Below, piece after piece: positions 19,327 through 28,366 of a DNA stretch of 64,000 bases. The notes beneath the pieces are model-generated. The model did no database searches. It was not told the origin of the DNA and saw only the letters and a list, made by a program, of their open reading frames with translations. Positions within the stretch are counted from its first letter, which is position 1; every line of letters starts with the position of its first letter. A program made the translations under genes and the position numbers. Source of the stretch: Echinicola rosea (lineage in GTDB: Bacteria; Bacteroidota; Bacteroidia; Cytophagales; Cyclobacteriaceae); NCBI RefSeq assembly GCF_005281475.1, contig NZ_CP040106.1, positions 4,182,501-4,246,500 of the forward strand, in the 5' to 3' direction.

Positions 19327-20445
19327 TCATATTCCCAGGTCAGGAATACGCTCGACAGCCTCACGTTTACGTTCATCGACTACCTTTGCATAAATTTGAG
19401 TGGTCTTGACGTTTCTGTGGTTAAGTAATTTTGATGCCGTATAGATATCCGTACCTAAGGACAATTGCAGCGTAGCAAAGGTATGTCTGAAACAATGAAA
19501 GGTAATTTTCTTTGTGATGCCTGCCCTCATTATCCAGTCCGATAGTTTACTATTGGTCCACATCGAATATTTCAGTCCATCAAAGATCCTTGACTCAGGG
19601 TCAATGATCAACGGCTTGATTATTTCGATGGCCTGTCTTGATATATTCAATGTTTGGGATCTATTGGTTTTAGCATGTCTGATGTTAATATAATAACCAG
19701 TAACCTGAGAAAAGTGGAACTGACTCCAGGTCAAATCAATTAGATCGCTCCACCTAAGTCCCGTAAGTGCTGAAAAAATGGAAGCCTCTCGAAGTTTGGG
19801 AACCTCACAAGGTGTCTTGTTGAGTTCCTCAAGGGTCAAATATTCCCTGACCGATTCTTCCTGTTTCAGTCCATCTACCTTTAATCGAAAGTTTTCGGTT
19901 AGGTAATCCCTTTTGTACGCCTCTTCCAAAACCAACATAAATTTCCCATAATAGGATGCCTTACTATTTGTGGACAATTTCCTGGTCCTGCTTTTTAGGC
20001 TGGTACAGTTGTTCAGATAATACTTATAATCCTCACAGAATGCCCGGTCAATGTCCCTGTTACTACAGGTACCGTTGGTATAAAGCTTGAAATATTTAAA
20101 GGCCGCTTGCCAGTTTGCATGGGTGCTGTCACTGGTCCATTTATTTCGCACCATCTTTTTAAAAAATTCCAAGAGGTCCATTTCTTCCAGGCCACTGTTG
20201 AGGAATTCAAAACGCTGTGCATGCACATCCAATTGACGGGATGCCTGAATGGCTTCTGCCTGCATCATTGTTTCCTTGTTATGTTGCCTTTCCAAAACAT
20301 TCTTTGGCCTTTCGATCAAATACATTTTCAGGGATTCCCTCCTTGTCTTTTTAAGCGTTTTTGGGTTTTTTATAGGCGGGTAAAAGTCCAGGTATAGACT
20401 TACCTTGCCCTTACTGATCTTCCTTTTTCTGAGATGTACTTTCAT
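19327..20445 (-). CDS. Tyrosine recombinase/integrase (first module)
   Basis: 372 residues of the Bacteroidetes phage-integrase-like family: arm-binding N-terminus (KGKVSLYLDFYPP), SAM-like core, and a catalytic domain with LTGLRWSDL (Arg), TFHCFRHTFA (His-x-x-Arg), LNHRNVKTTQIYAK (His and Tyr nucleophile). It overlaps the upstream zinc-finger/HTH gene by 35 bases. It lies just outside the left att site of the larger element in the same orientation and layout as that element's own integrase, suggesting a remnant of an earlier element at the same locus. Confidence 0.9.
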   Translation of the reverse strand: MKVHLRKRKISKGKVSLYLDFYPPIKNPKTLKKTRRESLKMYLIERPKNVLERQHNKETMMQAEAIQASRQLDVHAQRFEFLNSGLEEMDLLEFFKKMVRNKWTSDSTHANWQAAFKYFKLYTNGTCSNRDIDRAFCEDYKYYLNNCTSLKSRTRKLSTNSKASYYGKFMLVLEEAYKRDYLTENFRLKVDGLKQEESVREYLTLEELNKTPCEVPKLREASIFSALTGLRWSDLIDLTWSQFHFSQVTGYYINIRHAKTNRSQTLNISRQAIEIIKPLIIDPESRIFDGLKYSMWTNSKLSDWIMRAGITKKITFHCFRHTFATLQLSLGTDIYTASKLLNHRNVKTTQIYAKVVDERKREAVERIPDLGI

Positions 20446-20809
20446 TGCAATTATTATTGAAAATTAAGTCCAGATTTTTCCTGTAAATAATGGTTCTTCT
20501 ACCCAGCTTTTTGGCTGGGACCACACCTGACTTTATCAATCTATAAAGCGACATTCTACTGATTCCAAGAAGTTTACAAGTATCATTTATACTAAGAAAA
20601 CTCTTCTCTTCAAGCTTCTTTATTGGCAGCTGAGATTGTTTTATAGCTTCAATATTGGATTGTTGGATCTTTTCATCCTTTTTCCGTTTTTTATAGGCCT
20701 TTTTTGCACATATATCTCCACAATACTTGGTAACTGTAGTCTTGGCAGTAAACTCTCTTCCACACTGGTAGCATATTCGTTGAATTCTAATTTTCGAGCT
20801 CATATCCAA
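20411..20809 (-). CDS. Zinc-finger plus HTH accessory protein of integrase module
   Basis: 132 residues. The N-terminus has a four-cysteine zinc-ribbon (CYQCGREF and YCGDICAKKAY), then a lysine-rich linker and a MerR/excisionase-type helix-turn-helix (LSINDTCKLLGISRMSLYRLIK). It overlaps the start of the integrase gene, so translation is probably coupled. It likely acts as a recombination directionality factor or as an integrase regulator. Confidence 0.75.
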   Translation of the reverse strand: MDMSSKIRIQRICYQCGREFTAKTTVTKYCGDICAKKAYKKRKKDEKIQQSNIEAIKQSQLPIKKLEEKSFLSINDTCKLLGISRMSLYRLIKSGVVPAKKLGRRTIIYRKNLDLIFNNNCNESTSQKKEDQ

Positions 20810-20819
20810 ATTTTACTTT

Positions 20820-20985
20820 CGTAGTATTTTCCTGTATCTCATAATACAATTATGTATAATAATGTATTGGCATGTATCAGTATGTATCATAATCTCCCCC
20901 ATTTTGTATAATGGGTCAATCACCTGATTATGCGGTACAAATACGCAATGAATACGATACAAAAGTATCAAAAAACCGGAAACAA
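20820..20985. promoter_or_regulatory. Cluster of TGTATC/GATACA-like motifs upstream of first integrase
   Basis: The AT-rich region upstream of the zinc-finger/integrase genes holds repeated TGTAT words, among them TGTATC three times and TGTATAAT twice, and the complement GATACA once. The neighbouring att core also contains CCGATACA. These may be integrase arm-type sites or autoregulatory operators. The repetition is seen; the role is inferred. Confidence 0.35.
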
Positions 20986-21062
20986 AAACAAATAAAAAAA
21001 GATGTAATATTTAATTTTACACCCTTTTAATTTCGTATTTTAGTATTTATTTAGATTTATTT

Positions 21063-21084
21063 TCTGCATTTATTTACCGATACA
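21063..21084. repeat. Left att site of the mobilizable element
   Basis: Sequence matching the mnmE 3' end at 46783-46804 with two mismatches. On the minus strand it reads TGTATCGGTAAATAAAT, which would encode the same Cys-Ile-Gly-Lys-stop as mnmE, with a silent change in the glycine codon. This is as expected for an att core carried by an element that restores the target gene. Confidence 0.8.
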
Positions 21085-21128
21085 GTATATATTAAATAGT
21101 TGAATACCTGGTATTTAATGCAATTAAA

Positions 21129-21148
21129 GTTGTACTATAGTTGTACAA
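21129..21148. promoter_or_regulatory. Candidate integrase arm sites, left end
   Basis: GTTGTACTA (21129-21137) and GTTGTACAA (21140-21148) lie about 45-65 bp inside the left att site. Related TTGTACAAC, ATGTACAA and ATGTAC words lie inside the right att site at 46651-46700, so they are plausible arm-type sites for the integrase at 45480. Confidence 0.45.
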
Positions 21149-21279
21149 TGCCGCTTAATTTATTGTGAATAATCTCGTCTATAATTTCTCCTGTAATTTC
21201 GCCCTTTTAAAAGTGACCTATTTTAGTAAGCCGAATTGTTGTTTACTACTACTTGGCTTTTTTTTATGCACTGCTTCTT

Positions 21280-22197
21280 TTATTTCTTGTCCTTGCTTCG
21301 ATTTTCAAATAATTTGTCCGTATAAGAGTAGTGTATATTTTGTCCTGAAATCCCTTCATTCAGTTCCCTTATCTTCTGTTTTATATGTTCTTCTGTTTTT
21401 GTTTCGAAATCAAAGTCACTAAGAATTAGTAATTTGTTGTATTGTTCTTTAAGCCACTTGAATTTTTCAAAAACTTCTGGCTTTTCAAAACTTGAATCAA
21501 GTCCGTTAATGATAACTTTACGAACTTTACTTATTGGTTCGGTTAATAACTCAGGTGTCATTTCTGTCCAACTTTCGATTACTTGGTAGTAAATTAATTG
21601 ATGAAAACCTACACAACCATCATCAAATCTATCTAAATACTGGTGGTATGGGTACCTGTTTCTCTTTCGTTCAAGCGGGTAGTTCAACTCTTTCAATAAT
21701 TTGTCTGACAGTACGATCCTTGGATATTTAGCACTTCTTGTTTCGAGCATAAATGCGTCAATTAATCCTTGTCCGAATACTGTTCCATTGTCAATATGAA
21801 TTATATTTCCAAGTGTCAGACCACCGCGAAATAAAATACCTTTTTCTAAAAGTACAGTTCCAATATAGGCTAGATTAACAATTAAAGTTGAAGCCATTTC
21901 ATTTATGTTTTGGTCAACTTGAATTGAAACTACGATACTGTCAGAAAATGATGTGGTATTTGTTTTCCCACGCAGGTCAAAATTGCTTAAATCCTTATAC
22001 TGCGCACTCTCTTCAATTTCTACAAATTTCAAGTCCCACTTCTCTGACTTTTCCCAATCTTTTAAATACTCAAGAACAGAATAAATTAACTCGATTTTCG
22101 AAGAGTCTATTTCAGATTGTTTTACTATTTCCTTAAATCCAAGAATATCGATAAATGCAATTAATCTGAGTTCATAGTTTAGTGGTGTATTTTTCAA
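21280..22197 (-). CDS. Class III nucleotide-cyclase-like protein
   Basis: 305 residues. The sequence has the outline of a class III cyclase catalytic domain: RLIAFIDILGF with Asp17, TTSFSDSIVVS with Asp86 (the two metal-ligand positions), LFRGGLTLGNI (residues 123-132, similar to the conserved R-x-G-I-x-x-G strand) and VFGQGLIDAFMLETRSAKYPRIVLS. There is no signal peptide or membrane segment. Related stand-alone proteins occur in bacterial defence islands, and cyclase-fold proteins make cyclic nucleotide signals in Pycsar defence. Activity here is unproven. It is the last gene of the minus-strand cargo, 70 bp after the 414-residue gene, and ends about 196 bp from the left att site. Confidence 0.6.
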   Translation of the reverse strand: MKNTPLNYELRLIAFIDILGFKEIVKQSEIDSSKIELIYSVLEYLKDWEKSEKWDLKFVEIEESAQYKDLSNFDLRGKTNTTSFSDSIVVSIQVDQNINEMASTLIVNLAYIGTVLLEKGILFRGGLTLGNIIHIDNGTVFGQGLIDAFMLETRSAKYPRIVLSDKLLKELNYPLERKRNRYPYHQYLDRFDDGCVGFHQLIYYQVIESWTEMTPELLTEPISKVRKVIINGLDSSFEKPEVFEKFKWLKEQYNKLLILSDFDFETKTEEHIKQKIRELNEGISGQNIHYSYTDKLFENRSKDKK

Positions 22198-22267
22198 TTT
22201 GTTTCAGTTTTTCAGGGTGTTGTTTTAGCCTCATTATTGCTGATATGCACTGGGCTTTTCTCATATT

Positions 22268-23512
22268 CTAATACAGAGCTAAGTTCTTATTTTTATATGT
22301 GATTACTTCTTCAAAATCAACTACTTTTTTAAACAAGATTAATTCAAGTTTTAACATAAGATCTTTGATTAGTTTCAATAGTTCTGGCCGAAGTTTAATA
22401 TTATGAATGGTTAGGTGAATTTCACTTTCTTTATTGTGTACCACTGTATTTCGTAGCTTATAAATTAGGGTTAGTAGTGCATTATAGGAAGCATTTATGT
22501 TGTTTGTATCAATGGTTTTAGATTCATTTGGATATAGCATGTCCTCAACCGTAGATTTCAAGGTAGCATTACTAGATAATTTACCCTTAAACCAATTACC
22601 TAAATCAGTTTCATTGGTTTTAAAAACAGTTTTGAAGTTTGATTTATCAAAGTCATCATATTTAGCCAAGCTGGTCATTTCTCTTAGAAAGAGATTTTGA
22701 TTTGAACTATTGACTTGAATTTTCACTAAAAGAGTTCTGGTAATCAAGTACTCTATTACCTGATATAATTTCAAATACTTGACAAGTATATCATTTGCGT
22801 GATGATATTCATCTATTACATCATAAACTTCAAAAAATTGAGTAAAATCATTTGTTGATGAGTTGACTGATGATATTAAAGATAAGTCCATTCTATAATC
22901 ATGAATTACATCTGAAGGAAAAAGTGTTTTATATCCTTTCAATAAATAAAGAAAATAGCTTTTTGAATAAAGTTTGACAAAATCTTTATTAGTTGAATTG
23001 AATACTGCAATAACAGTGTTTTTAGCTCCAGAGAGAACTTTACGAAAGAAAACGGAAAATTCTTCTTGAGTAATAGTACTGCTGCCATAATACAGAATGA
23101 CCTCTCGTAATTTTCTCTCTATGGAATCCTTTTCAATTTGTGGTATTTTATATATGGAGTCGTTTTCAATATACTTGATTGGTATAATTGCACCGATTGG
23201 AGAAGATAGTACAAAGTTCCGAATCCGAAATTTTGTTTCTTTTTTTTTAGACAAGTACGATATCTCAACACTATTTAAAGATATATAAGTGGAAATGTTA
23301 TCATTCAAATTGATTGAAACGTCTAGCGTTAAACCTTCAACACTGTTAATAATAGAAGTGACGACATTGTTTGCAGGTGCTTTAGTTCTAACATTATTAA
23401 TTAATACGCTTAAAATGTCTGTTTCATAAGACAGTTCCAAGTCCGCATCAAAAACTTCCAATTTTACAGCTAGCCTTTTTAAAAAGTCTTTTGCACATTG
23501 TTCAATACTCAT
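22268..23512 (-). CDS. Unrecognised protein paired with DGQR/DUF262-like gene
   Basis: 414 residues, no signal peptide, rich in Asn, Ser, Lys and Ile. I do not recognise a family. The middle and C-terminal parts are mostly helical, with YHHANDILVKYLKLYQVIEYLITRTLLV and a C-terminal segment LRNTVVHNKESEIHL that resembles a HEPN-like R-x-x-x-x-H element, a feature of RNA-cleaving toxins, but this is only a suggestion. Its ATG overlaps the stop region of the upstream 418-residue gene by one base, so the two are translationally coupled and probably work together. Confidence 0.75.
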   Translation of the reverse strand: MSIEQCAKDFLKRLAVKLEVFDADLELSYETDILSVLINNVRTKAPANNVVTSIINSVEGLTLDVSINLNDNISTYISLNSVEISYLSKKKETKFRIRNFVLSSPIGAIIPIKYIENDSIYKIPQIEKDSIERKLREVILYYGSSTITQEEFSVFFRKVLSGAKNTVIAVFNSTNKDFVKLYSKSYFLYLLKGYKTLFPSDVIHDYRMDLSLISSVNSSTNDFTQFFEVYDVIDEYHHANDILVKYLKLYQVIEYLITRTLLVKIQVNSSNQNLFLREMTSLAKYDDFDKSNFKTVFKTNETDLGNWFKGKLSSNATLKSTVEDMLYPNESKTIDTNNINASYNALLTLIYKLRNTVVHNKESEIHLTIHNIKLRPELLKLIKDLMLKLELILFKKVVDFEEVITYKNKNLALY

Positions 23513-24768
23513 TATTTTTTCATTTCGTGATTAAACAATGACATCCAATTCGGGCTTCCCTTTTTAAGTTTATGAATCGTATAATTCATAATGACTGTAC
23601 GTATAAGATTTCCAATATTTACAGATCTCCCACTGAGGCTGTCGTATTCAGCATTAAACTTTGCAAGATTTAATTCAGTGGGTAAGGTTGATTTTAACTC
23701 CTCAAAGGATTCAAGTATTTTATTTTCTATATCACCATCTTCATTAGATGAATTTAAATTTAGATGAACCCCAACACCCGCAAATATCCCATTCAACGTG
23801 GTATCTTTACCAAACCATGAGACTCCCTCTTTACCATACGTGCGGTTTATCTCAGTGTCTATAGCATACAACTTTTCAAGTAATTTTTTAATAAATTCAC
23901 TATTGAAAATTATTTCAGTATACTGAAGTGAAATTCCTTCATCATTCTCATTAATTAGATCATAACGATATATTATGTCACTGCTTATTCTTTGGGGCTT
24001 AGCAAGAACTAATGACATTAGAGAAGTAATTATCGAAGAAAACAAATACTCACCCGGTTTTCTTTCCCCTCTTTTAATTGAGTTAAAATCTTGTTCTTTC
24101 TCTCGAACTACTCTTATGTCAGTGAGCTTACCATTTAAGGATTTCCATAAATTCAAAAATAAAATCTCAAACTGATGTTGTGTTGATACAGCCTTATGAC
24201 CAGCATTTAGAACTAACATCTTCTTTACTAATTCAGGTTCAGAAAGATTAGACCAGATAGTAAAGTATAAAGTATAGGACGAATATTTTTCTTCAAAATC
24301 AATAACAGTTTTCCCTTCTGGAAAGTTAGATTTAAAGAATTTGGAATCAACAATTCCGTTTTCAAAGAACTGAGGATAGAATGATTTGATTCCTAAAATA
24401 GTATCCTTTAAGTTTTCGTATCTCTCTGTTTTAATTTTGGTATATATTTTCCAAAATGCCCAAAGTCTATAAGTTCGTTGGAGACCATCAAGAATATCTA
24501 ATTTGTTGTCAGTCAGATTTACATGACTAGACTTCTCTATTTTTGAAAGAGGCTCATGGTAAGCAAGAGTGATATTTGGTAATGGTTCTCCAAGTTCGAT
24601 TGTAAAAAGCAAGCCATCTAAATATCTGTTTTTTACAATTTTTCTTTGGACCTCAAAATTGAAATTGTCATCGACAAGAGATTCTACATATTCTAGCAGG
24701 TTAAGCTCAGCAAGTAGCCAATACTTTCCCTTGCCAAAATCTTTCTCTCTAAGTATTTTAAATTTCAT
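23512..24768 (-). CDS. DGQR/DUF262-like protein (ParB/Srx-related fold)
   Basis: 418 residues. The motif ILDGLQRTYRLWAFW (about residues 92-106) matches the DGQQR-type signature of DUF262 and DGQHR-domain proteins, which adopt a ParB/sulfiredoxin-like fold and in GmrSD/BrxU enzymes drive nucleotide-dependent DNA cleavage. The later NAGHKAVSTQHQFEILF also fits that superfamily. No HNH nuclease domain is seen at the C-terminus, so nuclease action may need a partner. It is coupled to the 414-residue gene and begins the three-gene unit ending in the cyclase-like protein. The attC-like hairpin lies between it and the ABC operon. Confidence 0.65.
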   Translation of the reverse strand: MKFKILREKDFGKGKYWLLAELNLLEYVESLVDDNFNFEVQRKIVKNRYLDGLLFTIELGEPLPNITLAYHEPLSKIEKSSHVNLTDNKLDILDGLQRTYRLWAFWKIYTKIKTERYENLKDTILGIKSFYPQFFENGIVDSKFFKSNFPEGKTVIDFEEKYSSYTLYFTIWSNLSEPELVKKMLVLNAGHKAVSTQHQFEILFLNLWKSLNGKLTDIRVVREKEQDFNSIKRGERKPGEYLFSSIITSLMSLVLAKPQRISSDIIYRYDLINENDEGISLQYTEIIFNSEFIKKLLEKLYAIDTEINRTYGKEGVSWFGKDTTLNGIFAGVGVHLNLNSSNEDGDIENKILESFEELKSTLPTELNLAKFNAEYDSLSGRSVNIGNLIRTVIMNYTIHKLKKGSPNWMSLFNHEMKK

Positions 24769-24796
24769 TTATTCTTATTTCCTTCTTTTCTAATGC

Positions 24797-24861
24797 TTTA
24801 CAACGTTCCGTGTATGGTGTCGTAGCATCCCGAAGGGTGCCATGGAACAGATTGTTAGGGC
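24797..24861 (-). repeat. attC-like recombination site
   Basis: On the minus strand the 65-nt segment begins GCCCTAAC, then AATCTGTTCCATGG, a loop, then CCATACACGGAAC and GTTGTAAAGC. The arms GTTCC-ATGG and CCAT-ACAC-GGAAC form a bulged imperfect hairpin as in integron attC sites. GCCCTAAC (minus strand at 24854-24861) is exactly complementary to GTTAGGGC just upstream of the ABC operon (28404-28411, minus strand). That is the layout of an integrated gene cassette. No integron integrase is present here. Confidence 0.5.
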
Positions 24862-24867
24862 TTGTTC

Positions 24868-26715
24868 TTATTCAAGATATGATTTTGGAATCAATGCATT
24901 ACCGTCATGGAATACTTCAACGATATTTATGTTTTTTAAACCAGACACCGTGTCAATAGGAATATGCTCTAAAACAATCATCTGAAAATTTCCATTATTA
25001 CTCATTCTTGTACTTATAAATCTATCCAGTAACTCAAAAGCTTTTTTGATTTTGTAGTCATCGCTATCAGGGTCATCCGTCTTTCTCTTACCGTTCGTAC
25101 CGTAATATGGCCTACTGGGCTGGTCTATGATTAGGAATGGAGCAACAAATGGTGACTGGTTTTGAAATATAACTTCATGCATTGCAAGTGAGAAAAACAA
25201 GTGAAGAAACATATGATTAGAACTGCTACCAACATTTTCTATGTAGGAGGTCTTTGGCTTCCGTAACAGCAATGTTTTGTTTTTATAGTCAAATACAGGT
25301 TGGTAGGTTGAGTAATTTGCTAGTGATTTATCGGACTCCAGTATGTACTCACTTATAATTTCTTCAGCCAACTTAATTGTTAACTCCCTTTTTTCTTCAG
25401 TATTTACAATTATCAACCGCTCTATTTCCTCTTCTAAAGCTTTAATTTCTTCATCATATGATGTTTTGACAGATGAAGAGTCTGTTGAAAATATTTCAAG
25501 TTTTGATTTCATTTGACCTAAGAAGAAATACTTTTCTTTTTCACTATTAAAGCTTCTATTGTCTTTAGGAAGTAGATCTAATTTAGATTTTATTATTTCG
25601 AGTTCTGATTCTAAATCCTTAACGTTATCGTTAACCTGTCTGTCAATAGGAGTATTTGTTCGATATGCCTGGCGAATAGTTGTTAAGTCCTTAGTGTAAG
25701 AAGTTACAAGCTGTTCAAAAATGGAGGTTTTTAAAATTTCAGAATCTTTTTCTCGTAGAAACTCAATCGGCTTAAGACTGTCACTGAGATTCTTAATAGA
25801 ACTTTTGTACCTATTGTACTCAGAGGAAAATCTTTTTAGGTTTCGGATTTTTCTTTGCAGTGAATAAAAAGATGATTCCAATTTTTCTCTTTCTGAACCT
25901 GGTGTTGATTCGGCTTCAAATCCCTCAATTGCTTTATTGATCTCAACTATTACCTCATCAGTTTTAGCATTATCCCTTATAACGTTATATTCTTTGGCTT
26001 TTCGTAAAACTTCGACACGCTCTTGATTAAAGTCTGTAGCTTTTGATGTTGTCGCTTTGTTCTTTCTAATAAACTTGGCTAATTGTTTTTCTAGGTCGGC
26101 TTTTTTCTCGCTTTTAAGAATATTTTCAACGGTTTCTATACCTAGGGCAAGATCGAAGATGCGAGGAAGTGCCTCTTTATATCTAAGCTCATTTTGTTTG
26201 TCAAAAAACACACCTTCATCATTTTCAATAATATTACCAGATATCGTATTAAACATTAAAAAGTACCGAAGTGAAACCTTAGTGCCTGCCTTTATATAAT
26301 TACTGCCAAAACTAATTGGGAATTTCGCGTCTCTATCTATGTTGAATTCAGTTTCTAAAATAGCTTTTATGGCGCTTGATGTGTTATTTGAATCTAATTT
26401 AGGTGGTATCTCACCGAAAGAAGAAAAATAATAATTGTCAGAAACTTTGCCTTCAATAAGTGCTTTGCGTGCTATAGTATAAGTTTTATCATTCACAGAA
26501 ATGTTTATGCCGTACCACAAAACATTTTCGTTTATCATACTTTCTGAAATCCGAGACTTGCTTGAAAAGAAACAGTAATCTATAATTTCAAGAATCGCAC
26601 TTTTTCCAGTATGGCTCCCACCTGTTATTATATTGACTTTGTTTGGTTCGAAATTAACCTCTCTGATTTTACCATTCTTGAGCCACAAGACGATTTTATT
26701 TATATGAAAATTCAT
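24868..26715 (-). CDS. DUF3732-type SMC-like ATPase of ABC three-component system
   Basis: 615 residues. Walker A is IITGGSHTGKSAI (residues about 29-41) in the DUF3732 arrangement. Long coiled-coil arms follow (roughly 190-450), and near the C-terminus FLIIDQPSRPYYG is the Walker B-like motif where family members have DQPSQ. This is the ABC ATPase of the ABC-3C conflict systems described by the Aravind group, thought to sense nucleic acid or protein assemblies of invaders and activate an effector. It overlaps the middle-component gene by 4 bases. Intact, with no frameshift. Confidence 0.8.
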   Translation of the reverse strand: MNFHINKIVLWLKNGKIREVNFEPNKVNIITGGSHTGKSAILEIIDYCFFSSKSRISESMINENVLWYGINISVNDKTYTIARKALIEGKVSDNYYFSSFGEIPPKLDSNNTSSAIKAILETEFNIDRDAKFPISFGSNYIKAGTKVSLRYFLMFNTISGNIIENDEGVFFDKQNELRYKEALPRIFDLALGIETVENILKSEKKADLEKQLAKFIRKNKATTSKATDFNQERVEVLRKAKEYNVIRDNAKTDEVIVEINKAIEGFEAESTPGSEREKLESSFYSLQRKIRNLKRFSSEYNRYKSSIKNLSDSLKPIEFLREKDSEILKTSIFEQLVTSYTKDLTTIRQAYRTNTPIDRQVNDNVKDLESELEIIKSKLDLLPKDNRSFNSEKEKYFFLGQMKSKLEIFSTDSSSVKTSYDEEIKALEEEIERLIIVNTEEKRELTIKLAEEIISEYILESDKSLANYSTYQPVFDYKNKTLLLRKPKTSYIENVGSSSNHMFLHLFFSLAMHEVIFQNQSPFVAPFLIIDQPSRPYYGTNGKRKTDDPDSDDYKIKKAFELLDRFISTRMSNNGNFQMIVLEHIPIDTVSGLKNINIVEVFHDGNALIPKSYLE

Positions 26716-27152
26716 AGTTGAACTCTTAAGTTTAAAAATAGGTTTTTATCGCTTCCTGAAAGTAATGCTGAAACATTATTGGAAGCTTGGAATATCTTTT
26801 TCGCTCTAGTCCCCATTTTTGTATCATATTCTAATGACTTTGTCTTTAATAGAACGCCTTCATCATGCCGCGCATAACCCATTTCAGTTAAGTATTGGAT
26901 TGATGAAAATGAAAGAGTTAATGCATCATAATATCTAGCATTGAAGTTAGAAAAAAAGCTCGTTTTCTCAGATATTAATTTTTCAATACTTTGTACTTTA
27001 GTAGTCGTTCTAGCTAAGTAATACAAACTCTCAGTATGAGTGATTAAAGGCATTATTAAAGTTGCCTTAGCTATGGATAAATCATCGCTATTACTAAGTA
27101 CTGCACCTATGGCTGTGACGCCCACGCCAATATTGTTATAGTCTACTTTCAT
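26712..27152 (-). CDS. ABC three-component system middle component
   Basis: 146 residues, all-helical look, no catalytic motif. Small proteins of this length encoded exactly between a nuclease-like effector and a DUF3732 ATPase are the middle components of ABC-3C systems. The sequence (KATLIMPLITHTESLYYLA, TEMGYARHDEGVLL) fits that class, which probably bridges effector and ATPase. It overlaps both neighbours by 4 bases (ATGA type), so the three are translated as a unit. Confidence 0.7.
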   Translation of the reverse strand: MKVDYNNIGVGVTAIGAVLSNSDDLSIAKATLIMPLITHTESLYYLARTTTKVQSIEKLISEKTSFFSNFNARYYDALTLSFSSIQYLTEMGYARHDEGVLLKTKSLEYDTKMGTRAKKIFQASNNVSALLSGSDKNLFLNLRVQL

Positions 27153-28366
27153 TTTTTATGCTTTTCCCAGTCATTTCTCCAACCAATTACTGGTTCGTCT
27201 GAGAGTGAATAAAACTTCCCGTTACATAAATCAACTTCAAGATCTTGCCCCGCCAGTTTAAGTTTTTCTTTTAAGACAGTTCGAAGAACTTCAATACCCT
27301 TCTTATTGTACTCTTCTTCTGCAATGTTTCCGACATGCTGCATGCGAAATTCAGTATCCCATAAATTGATAGCATTGCTTTTAAAACGCTCCAATTCTAA
27401 ATCTGTCACATTGCCTTCGAGCTTCCAATCATTAAGATTGGTCAAGAGTTTAAGTTTATATGTAGTTAACTTGATTATGTGTTCAAAGTCACCACTTTGT
27501 ACAAAACCAACTTCCAATAATTGTTTTATGAAAACCTGTTTTTCCAAATTGTCAGGAAGTACTCCTTTGTATTCTTGAATATCCAAAAATCCATTTCGAT
27601 ACATGTCGAATAGTCGTCTATATCTCTTATACAATTCATTAAACGTAATTTCAATTTTAACACCCTCTTTAACTTTTAGGAAGTTGTCTGATCTGAGGCT
27701 TGAATCTATAGTTTTAAATGCTTTGTCAATTTTTTCTTGAGGAATCATTTTCCCCTTTATAGCATCTTTACATTTGATAATGATATCATCATCATCTAAA
27801 TGGAAAAAAGTGTTCAGTAAAAATTGTTTTAAAACGCGTTGGTCCAGATCTAATACATCTTTGATGTAACCTTTTAAACCTGGGTTGTTAGTGCTTTTTT
27901 CCAAAGATTGGAAATAGGTACGGACATTATTTTCATTCTTTGTTCCACTTTGAAGTTGATTAATTATGGTAACAACATTATTTGATTTATTAGAAGATTT
28001 ATTACTTGCTAAAACAAAGCTTGTCTTTTCAATTAAGTTAAGCTGAGCTTGTGTTGTACCTCTGCCATCTTTTGTATCACTTATAACTTTCGACCAGTTA
28101 GAGAATGTTTTCCACATGTCTAAATCTGAAGTAGTCAGATTTGTCGAAGACCCTTTAGTATTTTTCTTAATGGTGTGCTTTAACTGATATAGGATTTGAT
28201 GATTATTACCCAATTCAGTGTGCACATCATCTTTAACTTCCAATCCAACAGATTCATTCGGCTGTAGCAATAAAACCCTCCACAGGAAGAAATAATATTG
28301 GTAATCAAAACCAATTGATTTTGATTCTGCAGCAGTTTTTTCGGTATGTGATTTATTGTTACTCAT
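27149..28366 (-). CDS. Restriction-endonuclease-like effector of ABC three-component system
   Basis: 405 residues. The N-terminus resembles DUF4297/Cap4-type PD-(D/E)xK nucleases: GFDYQYYFFLWRVLLL, then GLEVKDDVHTEL with Glu43 and Asp46/Asp47, and ILYQLKHT with the Q-x-K pair Gln61 and Lys63. The remaining 330 residues are helical and probably contact the middle component. It is first in the operon, with ATGA overlaps down to the ATPase. In established systems such nucleases cut DNA when the ATPase is triggered. The target is unknown. Confidence 0.75.
   Translation of the reverse strand: MSNNKSHTEKTAAESKSIGFDYQYYFFLWRVLLLQPNESVGLEVKDDVHTELGNNHQILYQLKHTIKKNTKGSSTNLTTSDLDMWKTFSNWSKVISDTKDGRGTTQAQLNLIEKTSFVLASNKSSNKSNNVVTIINQLQSGTKNENNVRTYFQSLEKSTNNPGLKGYIKDVLDLDQRVLKQFLLNTFFHLDDDDIIIKCKDAIKGKMIPQEKIDKAFKTIDSSLRSDNFLKVKEGVKIEITFNELYKRYRRLFDMYRNGFLDIQEYKGVLPDNLEKQVFIKQLLEVGFVQSGDFEHIIKLTTYKLKLLTNLNDWKLEGNVTDLELERFKSNAINLWDTEFRMQHVGNIAEEEYNKKGIEVLRTVLKEKLKLAGQDLEVDLCNGKFYSLSDEPVIGWRNDWEKHKK

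Noticed and set aside
21280..22197. A complete Pycsar system
   Set aside because: The cyclase-like protein lacks an adjacent recognisable Pycsar effector with a cyclic-nucleotide sensor and membrane or TIR domain, so the name is not justified.
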